Shown here piece after piece: positions 34,440 through 47,200 of a stretch of DNA of 64,000 nucleotides; position 1 is the stretch's first letter; every line of letters begins with the position of its first letter. A program made the position numbers and the translations under genes. The notes under the pieces were generated by a model. It was not told the DNA's origin. It ran no database searches and saw only the letters and a list, made by a program, of their open reading frames with translations. Source of the stretch: Dendrolimus kikuchii (lineage: Eukaryota; Arthropoda; Insecta; Lepidoptera; Lasiocampidae); NCBI GenBank assembly GCA_019925095.2, contig CM034392.1, positions 12,667,887 through 12,731,886 on the forward strand, written 5' to 3'.

Positions 34440-35480
34440 GCTCAGCAGCTGTGATACGCTGAACAGATGTTAGAGATGTGTATTAGGTACTTCAATTATA
34501 TCCTCTAAGTTTCTTATTAAAAGAAATCACGTCCCTTGCAAACACAACAATGTTACAACAACCTTCTGTTGTAGATTATTTTATTTCCTAGGGGGTTACT
34601 TGAAATCAATATGCAGATAATATATTAATAATAATGTAATCCATTCTCTACTAGCACTATATTTACTCATATTATGTGTTTTATGTATTAACACTAAGGG
34701 CTTTCGTAATAAAACTGAATATAACTTTCTGTAAAACATTATATTTAAAATATACTTATAAATTTGGTATATTCTTAAGATAATATTTACAATGATTATA
34801 ATAAAAAACTGCATTTACAAAACAATAAATTACCTTAGCTTGTAACAAATTGTAAATCTATACCTTACATTAAAAAATAGACGAAGTATACTAGGAATTA
34901 CATCTGCCCAGTAAAACGTTATTTAAATTTAACAACAAGCAAAAGAAATATGACCTATGTGTGGCACCATCTTAAGGTTAAGAGATTATTTTAAATATGT
35001 TTACTGGACAATTTGTTGTAGGTACAACATAAAGGCATCATCTGTGATAGTGTTACAGATATACATAGGCTGTTTCACGCAGATATATGTGGCGATTGGT
35101 TTAATGTGTTGCGACTCTGTTAAATAATGAAGTTAAATATCAACAGATAAAGTTTAACAAAGTTAATTTTTAACACTTTAAATAGGAGGCATTTGGGTAC
35201 GAGGCTTAATTTTAACAGTAATGCAGATGAGGTCTCAGCATCATAGATATTACTTTTTCATACCTCAGGGAAATATTAAAAATTTAAAACATGTAAAACT
35301 CATTACAGGGTTTGAGTATTCATTATATTACCAAACTATAAATCTAAAATATAAGGCTTGAAACTAAAATAATAAGAAAAAATTATTATAGATTAAATTC
35401 TTAAAAATATGTCTACAAAATTGAAGCAGTCTTAAAAAAAGTTTTACGTTTAATTTTTTTTCTTAGCTTATCATAGTAGG
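34440..35480. other. AT-rich stretch without recognisable feature
   Basis: About 1 kb between two transposons; no open frame with coding character, no repeat family that I can name. Confidence 0.5.
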
Positions 35481-35483
35481 TAT

Positions 35484-35779
35484 AAAGCGCAATACACAAC
35501 AAAGCCGTCGACCCGCCGACACAACCCGGCGCCCTATGTGTAAAGAATCATGTCGGCAACATGCACCCGAGCGTATTGTCCGCCGACATGTCGGCGCGGC
35601 TTGCATATACAAGACCTGGTGAAGTGCTGTATTTGTTGTTCCTCATCTTGAGCCGCCGACATGTTGCCTACAAAGTTTTCCGATTTCCAATGTGTGAAGC
35701 CGCTAACTAGCCCGCAGCCCGATAAAAAGTTGGCTACATAGGGCGGCGGATCGGTGACTTTGTTGTGGTTATGCGTTTA
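35484..35779. mobile_element. GC-rich MITE with ~38-bp imperfect inverted termini
   Basis: The left end AAGCGCAATACACAACAAAG and the complement of the right end AAACGCATAACCACAACAAAG match imperfectly and continue into CCGCCG blocks. The inside is rich in CCGCCGACATGT motifs in both orientations. No ORF. 35780-37070 holds only a short TTTTTTCGGATAAAAAG repeat tail at 35910. Confidence 0.5.
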
Positions 35780-37074
35780 ATACATCCAGCATAATAAAAT
35801 GGTTCATTTTGCAATGGCAAGTCGGATACAAATTATATAGTTATAAAATAGTTAAAGAATATAGGATATTGGCGCTCTTCTTGCTTATTGTTCTAATGGC
35901 GTTACCCCATTTTTTCGGATAAAAAGCATCCTATGTTTATTCTCTACCGAATGTGAACATATTATACCAAATTTCATGTACATTAATGGGATCATTTTCT
36001 ATGCCGTGGGCCGTGAAGTAGAAACAAACGTACACTCATTGAGTTATATGTACGTATACGTACGTACGTAGAGAACCTATTCAAAACAAAAAAAGTTTGA
36101 ACTTGATGAAAACGGGAGCCTGCAAGGAGCAAGCGTGCCGTGGCCAAAACACTAGTTATACCGTCTAACCAAACTATTCAATATAATATATTCTATTTAG
36201 AGACTTATAGTTTAAATTCGCCTGAACATGGCCGCAGCGATGACGCGTGGAAACGAGTTAAAATGGATAAAATTTAATTAAAATAAGATGTTTTATCGAG
36301 AATACAACAAACTTACCGGTGAAAAGTCACTCCTTGACTTTGGTTTAAGTTTATTGAGTGATTTTAACAATACCTTAGTATACATTAAGTCATATTTTTA
36401 ATAGTTACTTTTCGCTCAAACACGTAAGTATCTCAACGACAGCCCGGCGCAGACCTAGCGAATTCTTGTCCATGGACCATAACGAGTGTTTAAATAAGCT
36501 AGTTACGGACGCCTTCTTTAGTACGTAGTATTATGTAAACCTCATTGCGTACATCCATATAAAATCATCTTCACGTTTATATCTCCTACTCTGTGCTTTA
36601 TGCATTTATTATATACCTGTAGTTCGCGACATGTCGATATGGCAATTTTTTAGTTATGTAACAGCACTTACCAGGTAGTCGATCTCGATCACAGAATACA
36701 TGTACTCTAACGATTTTCTTTGTATGCAACAAAATAAGGCTTAAATTATTACCACCTTTTTATTTCATGTAATATTTTTAAACAAAGTCCTTCCTATCTA
36801 GCGTCTGATTGACAATACATTTATAACAGTTCCTTTTCCGTTCAATGTCACCAAAGAGTACATTGTATATAAAAGAAATGTCACTATTTTCTAATACTTT
36901 TCCTAATACTTTAGTTCTCGTGCTTGAGAATAGATTACTATTTTTATTTTAACATGTGATGGAGAGGTAACAAAGTCATTCTCAATACTCTACTATTTTA
37001 ACATATATTCATAAATATATAGATAATGTATAAAATAGTATAGATATATAAACATATTTCATAGTTAAAAGATT

Positions 37075-37515
37075 AAAAAAGCAAACAAAAATATATAGCA
37101 AATAAGCCTAAAAAAAAAAAAAAAAGAATAATAGTAAAGAATAAATAGTAATAAATAAAAGCTTGCTAAAGCAATGGTTGTAAGGTATTAGTAGAATGTA
37201 GTGTGCCTTGTAGAATATAAATAGCCAAGATAAAACAATAAATATGTACTTAGATATCACTAGTTTTAGAGTAAATGTAATATATAATGGCAAACAAATG
37301 TATTAGTATTAAGTAAGACTGTAAAATAATTTTGGAAAATTAAAGAATAAAAAGACAAAAAAGATAAAAGACAAAAAAAAAGAAAGGAAAAGAAAAGAAT
37401 ACATAAAAAAAAACAAAATATATATATAAACCCCAAAAAAACGTAAAAAGCCCGGATAATCTCGTTCGTCCGGAGAGAGGAAATATATAAAAAAAAAAAA
37501 AATACTCTACTATTA
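37075..37515. repeat. A-rich low-complexity tract with an embedded hairpin
   Basis: Several homopolymer A runs (37110, 37373, 37485) and AAAAG-type repeats. In the middle (37450-37474) sits a GC-rich segment with a CCGGA/TCCGG stem and 12-base loop. No gene is supported; 37520-38238 is also without recognised genes and precedes the 3' end of the corin-like gene. Confidence 0.5.
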
Positions 37516-38238
37516 ATACAAAAAACAACGTGAGCGAGATCGAAATCGAGGGTGTACTATAGATATATTGCACCTAAAACAAAGGTGCCTTATATTTATA
37601 TTTATCTATACCGCAACCCGAAATCGATAAACTTAGTCGATGCAGACGCGTGCAGTACTAATGGCCGCTTTATATAGCTTACTAATCATTCACTTGTCTT
37701 ATCAGCGGTTGAATTTTTCCTTTAGTTGTATGGAGCTTATGTGGAATTTTAACCGACAGTAAGGCAAATGAACGGTTGGTGAGATATAGAAGCCGGGTAT
37801 AAGAGTAAGATGGCGCGGGTGTGTGCGCCCCCCCTTTCACGACTCACCTCATACTCCGATTGCTATGTCGACCTGCTGCGAACTATAGACGTTTCTAAAT
37901 GATATATTATATATATACTTAGCTTACAACATGTTTTGGAATAAAATGTCCTGTGATTTAATATAGCTGTAACAACGGGATACTTACCAGTCTCTTATGT
38001 TAACTAAAACAAATATACATCATGTGTATAACAAACAATTATACGAATATTTGTCTGTCGACTCCTAACGCATCTTAGTTTGTTGTCTTTGTAACCTGAT
38101 ATGTTTTCAGTCGATATATAAACTACAACATATAATTTACATTACAAAGGAGTGCCTTATTTTAAAAAAAAATTTTGTGTGGCGGCCTTAGACTAGGCTT
38201 CTAAGTTTGGTCTCCCTTTTCAATTTTGTATATTGAGG

Positions 38239-41200
38239 TCACCTAGCTGCGTTAGAAATTGTTCGGCGGATCCAGTCGACATGCGATGTGATGGAGTCAT
38301 AAATCCTTGGTCTGCCTAATCCTATTTTTGTACACGCAATGCGCCATCCACTTACTCCAACTAACGACCAACGTTTGGATCTTTCATCAAGGCACATCAT
38401 AAAACTTCCAGCATATTCTTCTTCCTGTAAGAAATATTTATTTTAAAGCATTATTTTAGGTAGGGTTCCCAACCGCACCGTACCGTATAATATATAGTAT
38501 TGTACTATATTTTAACCAATATTACTATACATTATAGAAAAATAATATAGTACGAAATGTATTATATTTTTATCACTAATTCAAATGTCGCGCTTTTTGT
38601 ATATTAAAAATAATAGATATTTGCTGGCCAAAGCAAAAAATAATAATAAATATAAATTGAAAATTCAACAATGAAACAAATTAAATATAAAATCATGAAA
38701 AAGAAATGTACACTATTTTCCCCTAAATTTCTCAAAAGCACTATATTTTTACGGTTAAGAAACAGAAATACTATATTTTCTTCAAGAAAAGGTGGCAACC
38801 CTAGCATTAGGTGACAATTAGCAGGAATACTGCGAATTTCTTTCTATCAAATTGAATATGATGCATTTTATAAGAATAGAGGCAATACAAACAAAAATTG
38901 AATTTATAATTTGTGATCTAATATAATAAGCAAATGAGTAAATATGATGCGAATAATGATATTATTCTAGCATTAAATTGTAAAAAGATGTTTTGTGTTG
39001 TACATTGATCAACTTACGTTACAATCATCCTGATCATAAAGGGGTTCAGCGCAAATTCCGTTAACGGTGACGATGCTAACATTTTCACACGTATTCATAG
39101 AACTGGTTATAAGATGTACTCTTTGCAACTGATCTCTATTGCGCGTCCATCCTAGAGTATTGCAGGTACTTCCTTTGCCATTACTAACATCGCTGTCGGG
39201 TAAACAGATTGGGCGGACAAAGTCAGTCATCTCCACAGGCTCTTCAAGTCGCACTAATGCAAGCATGCTGCCTTCCACAGGGGAGCGTACCATGCCCACT
39301 ATTCTTCTCTCTTGCTGCCACGGTGTCGTGCTTTGTATTCTTACAGTTCCAAACCGAGCTGTCCATTCTGCTTTTGGCTGTCCCTAAAACAAAGGATTCA
39401 TTAATAGAATTTCAGAAAATCGTAACCTAATAAATTTGAGTTAGACGAAACAAATCTTGGCCTCACATATTATTCAAAGTTTGATTCATATTTCAAATAC
39501 CTGAAAACAAGATGCAGTAGTAATAAGCCAAGAAGAATGTATCAGGGCAGCATCACAAGCATGCACGTACGATCTCAAAAGTGCAGCGTGCCAAGGCCAA
39601 TCGCCTGGCCGAGCTGTTCGCGATAGACCTTCTACTCCGTCCGATGCTTTATCGCCTCTAGCTGAAGCTACACCACATTCTGAATAATATAAACATACAA
39701 TTAGCACATAGCAAAAAGTATTATTATATCTTCGCCTTTCTCAAACTTTTAACTTTAAAAATTAGTTTTACTATCGCCAATTGATATAATATATATCACT
39801 TCATATAATTATGTCACAAATTTGTATAGGTACCTAAATCACATTGCCAGCTTTAATTTTTTTAAAATAAATTTTAATTATAACTCGGACATGCCCGCGA
39901 CTTCGTCCACGCTTGATTTACAATTCCCGTATCACAAAGTACCACAGTATTTAAAAAATGAAAACTGTGCCGGAATAAGCTAACTTTTATGCACCCAAAT
40001 AACTACAAATCGCTCCCAGAAAAATTCCCGCGAGTTTCACGGGATAAAAATATCACACAATTTATTACAAAAAATTTGCTATCGATCAGTGGAAAAATCA
40101 CATTGCAATTCGAACTTGTTTGAATCTGGCCATTTTAAATCATTGCCAGAAAAATTCCCGTGGGATTCCCAAGATAAAAAGTAGCGCGTATTTTAAGTGT
40201 AAGAATTTGTTTTTAATCAGCGAAAACCGCATCGAAATCGGCCCAGTAATTTTTGCGTGAATCTCGAACAGGCATGAAATCTTTAAAAAATGCATCGTGT
40301 TCTACATCGTGTGTATAGTTTATTCGAGTTGATTTTTAAATAGCTTTAATGTACAGACACGACATTTTTAGAATTTTACAATAAAAATCATGTAAATAAT
40401 TAAACAAAAATCATATCGTAATAAAATCCTCTTTAAAATGAGTTTTAGAAAATAAGATGAGGATATTTCTAGTGTATTCTTTTACTACCAAAAGCATTAC
40501 ATGTTTCCCATCGATAAGTAGATATACATACAATATTACTAACCTAATTGATCACAAACAACTTTAATAACTTTTCGATGTGGGCATTCACTTTTTACAA
40601 ACGATATTTCAGCTGCAAAGGGATCGACTATTTCGACGTATTGTGGGTTTTCTTTCTTAATAAGTGTTGGTTGATCGTCTGTTTCATTAGACTCCTCGCT
40701 ATCAGGCACCACTTCGGCAGTTATGGCTGCTCTGCAATTAAAACCATTGAAAGTATGAAACAACAAGGTGGAAAATGTTATTATGCTTGTAAATGCTTTC
40801 CTAGGCGTGTAAGACATCGTTTTATAGCGATAAAATTATCCGTTGCAGGTACGATACTCATTTATTGCCTTGTGGTTCATACTGAGTTCTCTATTTGTTG
40901 GATCTGTATCTATTTATTTATTGGTTCAGGCAAAAACTTTTATTATCATCAAACTTAAATTAACTTCACATTTTGCCTTAAACAAAAATCAAAAATTAAG
41001 GTATAAATACCCATACCTACTCACTGTGGCCAGGTCAAAATCAAATTCCGAAAACAAAATTTGTTTCAACAAAATTAGTAATATAGCACTGATATTTGTG
41101 TATATGCTCTTTATCAATCTAGGGCGTATCTATTGTAAAGTTCGATATTTTTAATCACTTGTGTCAAAAATGTTTAACATTAACAAATAAAAATTACACA

Positions 41201-44200
41201 AAACCGATTTTTACTTGAAAGTCAGCTGTCTGCATAACGAAGTGGCGACACTGGTTAGAGCCTTTTTGTCGTTCTCGTACGGAGTTGCACAAATTTTCCC
41301 GTTCCGACCTCGTTCAGTCCACACTGCGTACCCTGATCGGCTGCGAATTGCTCCGAGGGTAGTTTCAGAGTTTTCACGTCGCCAAGAACTCAATGAGCGT
41401 GTTATCCACACTGAGAAACAAAATTGTCTATAATGAGTTAAGGTTTCCTTTAAAAAAAAAAAAAACACTTAAGTATATGTGGAATAAATCATAAGATTTA
41501 TTATTAATTTTCATAAGATTTAAAGTATTTAGGGGTGCGGTATAGATATACGGCACATTTATTTATTATTTGAGATATAAAGTTAACTTTGGGTGGTTAT
41601 AAAAAAAAACCTATTCAATCATTCTAACCTATATTATAAAAGTTCGGATCTGTTCATAATATACAAATGTGCCGTATAGCTATGCCCCACCAGTATTTAG
41701 ATTTCATATTATAATAGTATCAGAAACATACGTGATCATTGTACCTACTCAAAATATACTTACATCCCGTATCGTATGCACAAAGATGTTTAGATCGTAG
41801 GATTTATCGAGTTAGGTAGGTATGTAATCTCTAAATACTAATTATGTAGGTAAATATGAAAGTTGTTTTGTTTGCATATTTCTTTGTTTGTTTGAGTCTT
41901 AAAATTAACCTATTATTGAGACATTAGATATAAGTACATACATACATACATAACTTCACGCCAGTTCCCTTGCGGGGTAGGCACGAACAACAGAGCGCCA
42001 TTTAGGCCCATTCTTACACACCTCACTTGCTTCTTTGACATTCATAACTCTTGTCATGCACACTCGTCTGTAGACACACTGTAGATATAAGTAGTACTTA
42101 GATAATGTACCTACTTTTGACAACAAGGTATCTATCATAATAGGTTATATTTTATGCGAGATATATCTATAGAGGTATGTGTATATAATATAAAACTTAG
42201 TCGAAGAAACCGCATAAAAAGTTCTAGTGAATAAGATTCATGCCAGTAATAATTTTGATAACTAGGTACATATAAGTCAGCTTAATGAGGTAATGTTAAG
42301 CATTTCTGAACTTCTTAACAAAGTCTCTCCTTGTACCCTATAGTCACCACTGTCTCTCTCTTGAACTCCGCCCAAATATTCTACTGGTCAAGCTATGACG
42401 GCGTACAAGATAATTTAATTGCTACTATTATACTTACAACAACCGGTTTCATCACTGCCATCAGGGCAGTCAGGAGTGCCGTCGCAGCGAAGGTGCACTG
42501 GCAAACACCTCGCATCTAGTGCGCACCGCACTCCGCTTTCTTTAACATTGACGCAATGCGCGCAACTCCTCTCATCTTCCGCATCAGCGCAATCCGGTAT
42601 ACCGTCACACGCTCGTTGTGACAAAGCAAGCCGTTGCAATCCCGCCGCACAACCTATGTATTATCAAATTTTAAAAAAGCCGATAGTACTTACTACTAAA
42701 TTAACAATAGCAGGTCATGTCATTGTGAAGAAGATTATAAGCTATAAAAATGTATTAATCACTTACAAAAAGTATGACTGACGACTAAACAAAAATCGGT
42801 TTTTATTAACTGACTAACACAAAGGTTTGATGATAATATTTGTATAAAATTATCAGCGACATGAGTTCCTTTATATGTAAAGATACTAGTAGTTACAGTA
42901 GGTGTTTAAAAAAAGAAAAAAAGTCATTTTTAAAGTATGAACTTAATAAAAAAAAACTTAAATAATCGTTCTATAAGCTCTTTAACCCTCGTTTACATTA
43001 TGTATAAGCAAGAAAGTGGCGAGGAAAGTGGGAACGCTAGTATGTAAAAGCAAGTTATTTGAACATTCGATACTTGCGCTACCCACTTTTCTTGTTGCCG
43101 TAGAAGCGGACATATGTAAACGAGGGGCAAGATGGCAAACCGATCTCGCTTGTATCACAAAATATATTCACAAACTAAAAAGTATCACTAGTCTATAAAA
43201 AAAGTCAAAATTAAATTTTTGAAGCATCTACAAAACAATAGGCTTTGTTGTATTAAGCAACATTCGTGACTTTATTGACCTCGCAAATGTATTAGAGTTC
43301 AAATCGATCCCAAAATGGTCTGTGTAATTGTAGGTATAGAAATAGAAACTAAGTTTGAAATTCTGAGTAGAGACTTATGAGATATAATAAAGACAGTTGA
43401 AAAATGTCAACATAATAACATAAGTTTACGGCCATTAACGGATGAAATAATCCGTCAAAATATATTATTACTAACTAGAATATGCCCGCGAGTGTGTCTA
43501 CGCTTGACTTGAAATTACCGCGGGATTCTCTGGACACAATCTATCGCAGCCTTTTAAAAAAGAATATAAGCTATCGATTTTAGTGGAAACAGTGTCGGAA
43601 TAAGCTAATTTTTATGCATCAGAACAACTTCAAACCGCTCCTGGGAAAATTCCCGCGGGATTCCCACAATAAAAAGTAGCGCAGAGTTTAAGTCTAATAA
43701 TTAGCTGTCGAACAGAGAAAACCGAATCGAAATCGGCCCAGTGGTTTTTACGTGAATCCCGAACAAACAGACAAGAAATCTAAAAAAATTGCATCGTGTT
43801 CTCTATTCTTTAAATAATTTATTTCGAATAAATTCTTTAATTTCAGTAAAAAAAAATTACATAGCTTTAATGCACATAACACATGTTTAGAATTTTATAA
43901 TATTAAAGATTAATCAGCAGACAAAGACACATATTGTATATCCTCAAATTAAGCAAGTTACGCTTGTGATATGTGTAATATACAACGAACAACTTTGGGG
44001 CCGATCCCAGACTCTCAGACCTTAGTAAATAACGGAGAACATTGTTTTTTTCGATATTTACCATACCGGGAGTCGAACCCGGAGCCTGTGCGTGGTAGTG
44101 AGGTAAGCCGCAAAATCTTAGCTCGCTTAACCACAGAGGCTGTCAAATGAAACAAGTCTTTCAAGTCGGATGCGTTACTCCGTGCAATGGAAAATATTAT

Positions 44201-47200
44201 CGACATATTTAATCTCAAGTGCTGCTTTCTACCGCTTTTAATTATAGATGGTTAAATTATAGCAACATATTCATGTTAGCAAAATAGTCAGTATATACCC
44301 ACCCTTAAAGAATAGCGAGACTATTATAAATACCTGGTTCTGGAGCGCAAGATGACAAGCCGAAATAGTCAGGAAATCTTGCGCAGTCAAAATGTGGTCG
44401 AAGGCGTTCTGGCAGTCGGGCGCCGCAACCCGCATGAAAGGTGCGACAATAAGCTCGACAGGGCCGGACAACGCGATCATCGACGCAACGGGGTTGAAGC
44501 ATTTGACATACAAAATCCTAAATTTTTATGAGGTAAAACCGGTGTTAATTCATTTATTTATTACATAAAGCTTCACTACTGTGAAGTTTGGAACCGTATC
44601 ATCATCGTCAGAATATTTTTATTCCATGATATTAGTATGTTCATCCCCGTTATTGTATTACATGCGTATCAAATTTCACGACAGGTCATTTTTGAACATT
44701 ATTGAAATCAGAATGGAGACGATTTGTAATACAATATTTTCTAACGTAATTTAGCCCCAAAACATTGTACAGCACAGCGCGCCAGCTCTGTACTGAAAAA
44801 TATAGGTATTTTTATTCATTCAAATTCAAATTTTTTTTATTCAAATTAAGTTCCACTGGAGAACATTTTTTGGTGGTTATATATATATAAGTTAAAATTT
44901 AAATCTACTTCCTGTTCTATGTACACAGTTTCTCAACGGATTATCGCTGTTTAAAGAGAAGAAGCGGCATCCGAACTCTCCAGCAACACATCTAGCTAAA
45001 AATTATTTTCTTCATAGTTATGTATCTCAGGCGCTTTTTTATAAATGCAAAAATATGTTATACAATTACTTTTCGAAGAATTAATGGAGTTGTAGCAATA
45101 GGACAAAGACATAATAAGCAAAATATTATTATCGTCGACGTGACAAGACATACTAGAGATTAGTAATATAGCATGAAAGGCAAGCTGCTACGTAAATGCT
45201 GATTTATCATTGAAATCAACAAGTGTACCGTACTAATAGAAAAAGTATTATTTATAACCCAATATTTCATTAAAATCAAACAATGTCTCGTTGTGGTCAT
45301 TTCCATGCGATTTTCCTTCACCTACAGCTTATGATAGATAATTGTAACAATATGCAAATTATATCAAAAACCGCTTAGTCTGTGTAAGCATGCACCGCTT
45401 AGTCTGTCTAAGCATGCACCGTTTAGACAGATTAGTAGTACAACACAGTAACAGTTGTTTTTGCTGTTGAGCTACTACGGCTCAATTACTTTCAAAGCTA
45501 TTGTATTATTTAATTTATCATTTATGTATTTTGATCTAAATAAAAAAAATAGAAAATAAATTACAAAATCGGCTAAATGAGTAACGTCTACGCACAGCGA
45601 AGGGTTCTTTAGTGGCAGCGACTGATCACTTTGTATAGGTGTAATTAATATCTCTCTAAACAAGGATGCGACGAAAATCCCGAAAATATAATAAAAATAG
45701 TGGTGCCGTATATGAAACTGGCTGGAGAGGTATCCATTTTAACTTTAACTTTTTTTTTAACTTTAACTATGATGCAGAAAATATTCAGTTTAAAAAATGC
45801 AAATTAGTGTGAACAAAATGCGTTAAATATTTTAGTTCTTTTATTTATTTTAATTCCTTTTACGCTTCCGTAGCCAAATAACAAAAACAATGAACCTTGT
45901 TCACCTCTACGAAACCCTTCAAAGAGCATGAACTACTACACATTCGGATGATTCTTTATTGTAACTACCTGAGCAAGATGTGAACATTCCGCATCTAGAA
46001 GTTCTCTGAAGGCGACTAGGTCTCGCAGCAATGCATCTTTGCTTGAATGGCCTACGAGGTTGGGATACGACGTAACATTGTACGGCAAATGTGAACACAA
46101 TGACAAGGTCATGGGCGAGCATTCTCTAATCTCTTCTTCAGAATCTGTCCCAGTTTCTTCTGTGGTTGATGGCTCGACTGACGTTGTTTCTGGCTCCTTT
46201 AATTGCAGTGACGATATAGCTGAGCTTTCCTGTATACAATAACAATATACTTTGTTGAATTACATAGCTATAAAATACTTCGAATAAGGTGAAACCTTGT
46301 ATTTGATCGTTGCCAGAGCGATACATGCCTAAAAAGCCAGTTGTATTTCGAAGCTGATTTTTCAAAGTGCAAGTTTCTTTGAAAAAACTTCGCTGCTAAT
46401 AATCCATTTAATCATAATAAATAAATTCGACAGACAAACATTCAAATTCCCGAATTAAGGAACTAAAAGTTGAATTACTCTGTTCAACAAAATTGAATAA
46501 TTTGGTTCGAAAAGCGTAGAAATGAATGGAAACGATGACATTCAGTGATGTTGAACAATTCGATTTTATATTTACATGTGAACCGTAAGCTATAAAATAA
46601 TTTACACTGGACAACTCTGGACCCGATCATGATATAACGGAATGTTTGCTTATTTACGAAATTTGTTCTACTAGGAATCAAACTTGGAGCGCGGTAGTCG
46701 AGTGCGATAGGTAGCCCAAAGCTCAAAACACAGAAACCTTAAAAAATGTTGTGTCAGCCCGGATGCACGACTGGAGTCGGCTCCTCAAGTACGATTGTCG
46801 TTGTGTATGCAATGATGGAGATTATTTTAGGTCTTGCTTTGTCGCATTAAAGTTCAAAATTGTATAATAAAAAAAAACCGAACGCTTTTGAATGAACGCT
46901 TGTATTATTTCTCTCCGTATAAAATTTCAATACCGGGGGGCCTTATAAAAAATAGGTTCTTAAGGAGTAAACTCCAAAAATGATTATTCTTTTGTCAAAA
47001 ATCTTTTACATACTTCAATGTGTAGCGTCTCCCTTAATGTGTTCAAGTGGGTGAAGTAGACCGGTGCTTCGAGTTCCCGCGTCAACACTGTTGTCACCTC
47101 CGCTGTGTTCACTGCCGTGAAAATCGGTTCAAATGAAACTTCGAAATGCACCCGCATTCCATCTTCTACACTGTTATAATAAAAATTTAAAAGGTTACAG

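Noticed and set aside
40726..40731. Alternative acceptor five bases downstream for the second SRCR exon
   Set aside because: It would join the LDLa exon directly, but the exon at 41410-41215 encodes the missing SRCR half and fits the phase at 40731.
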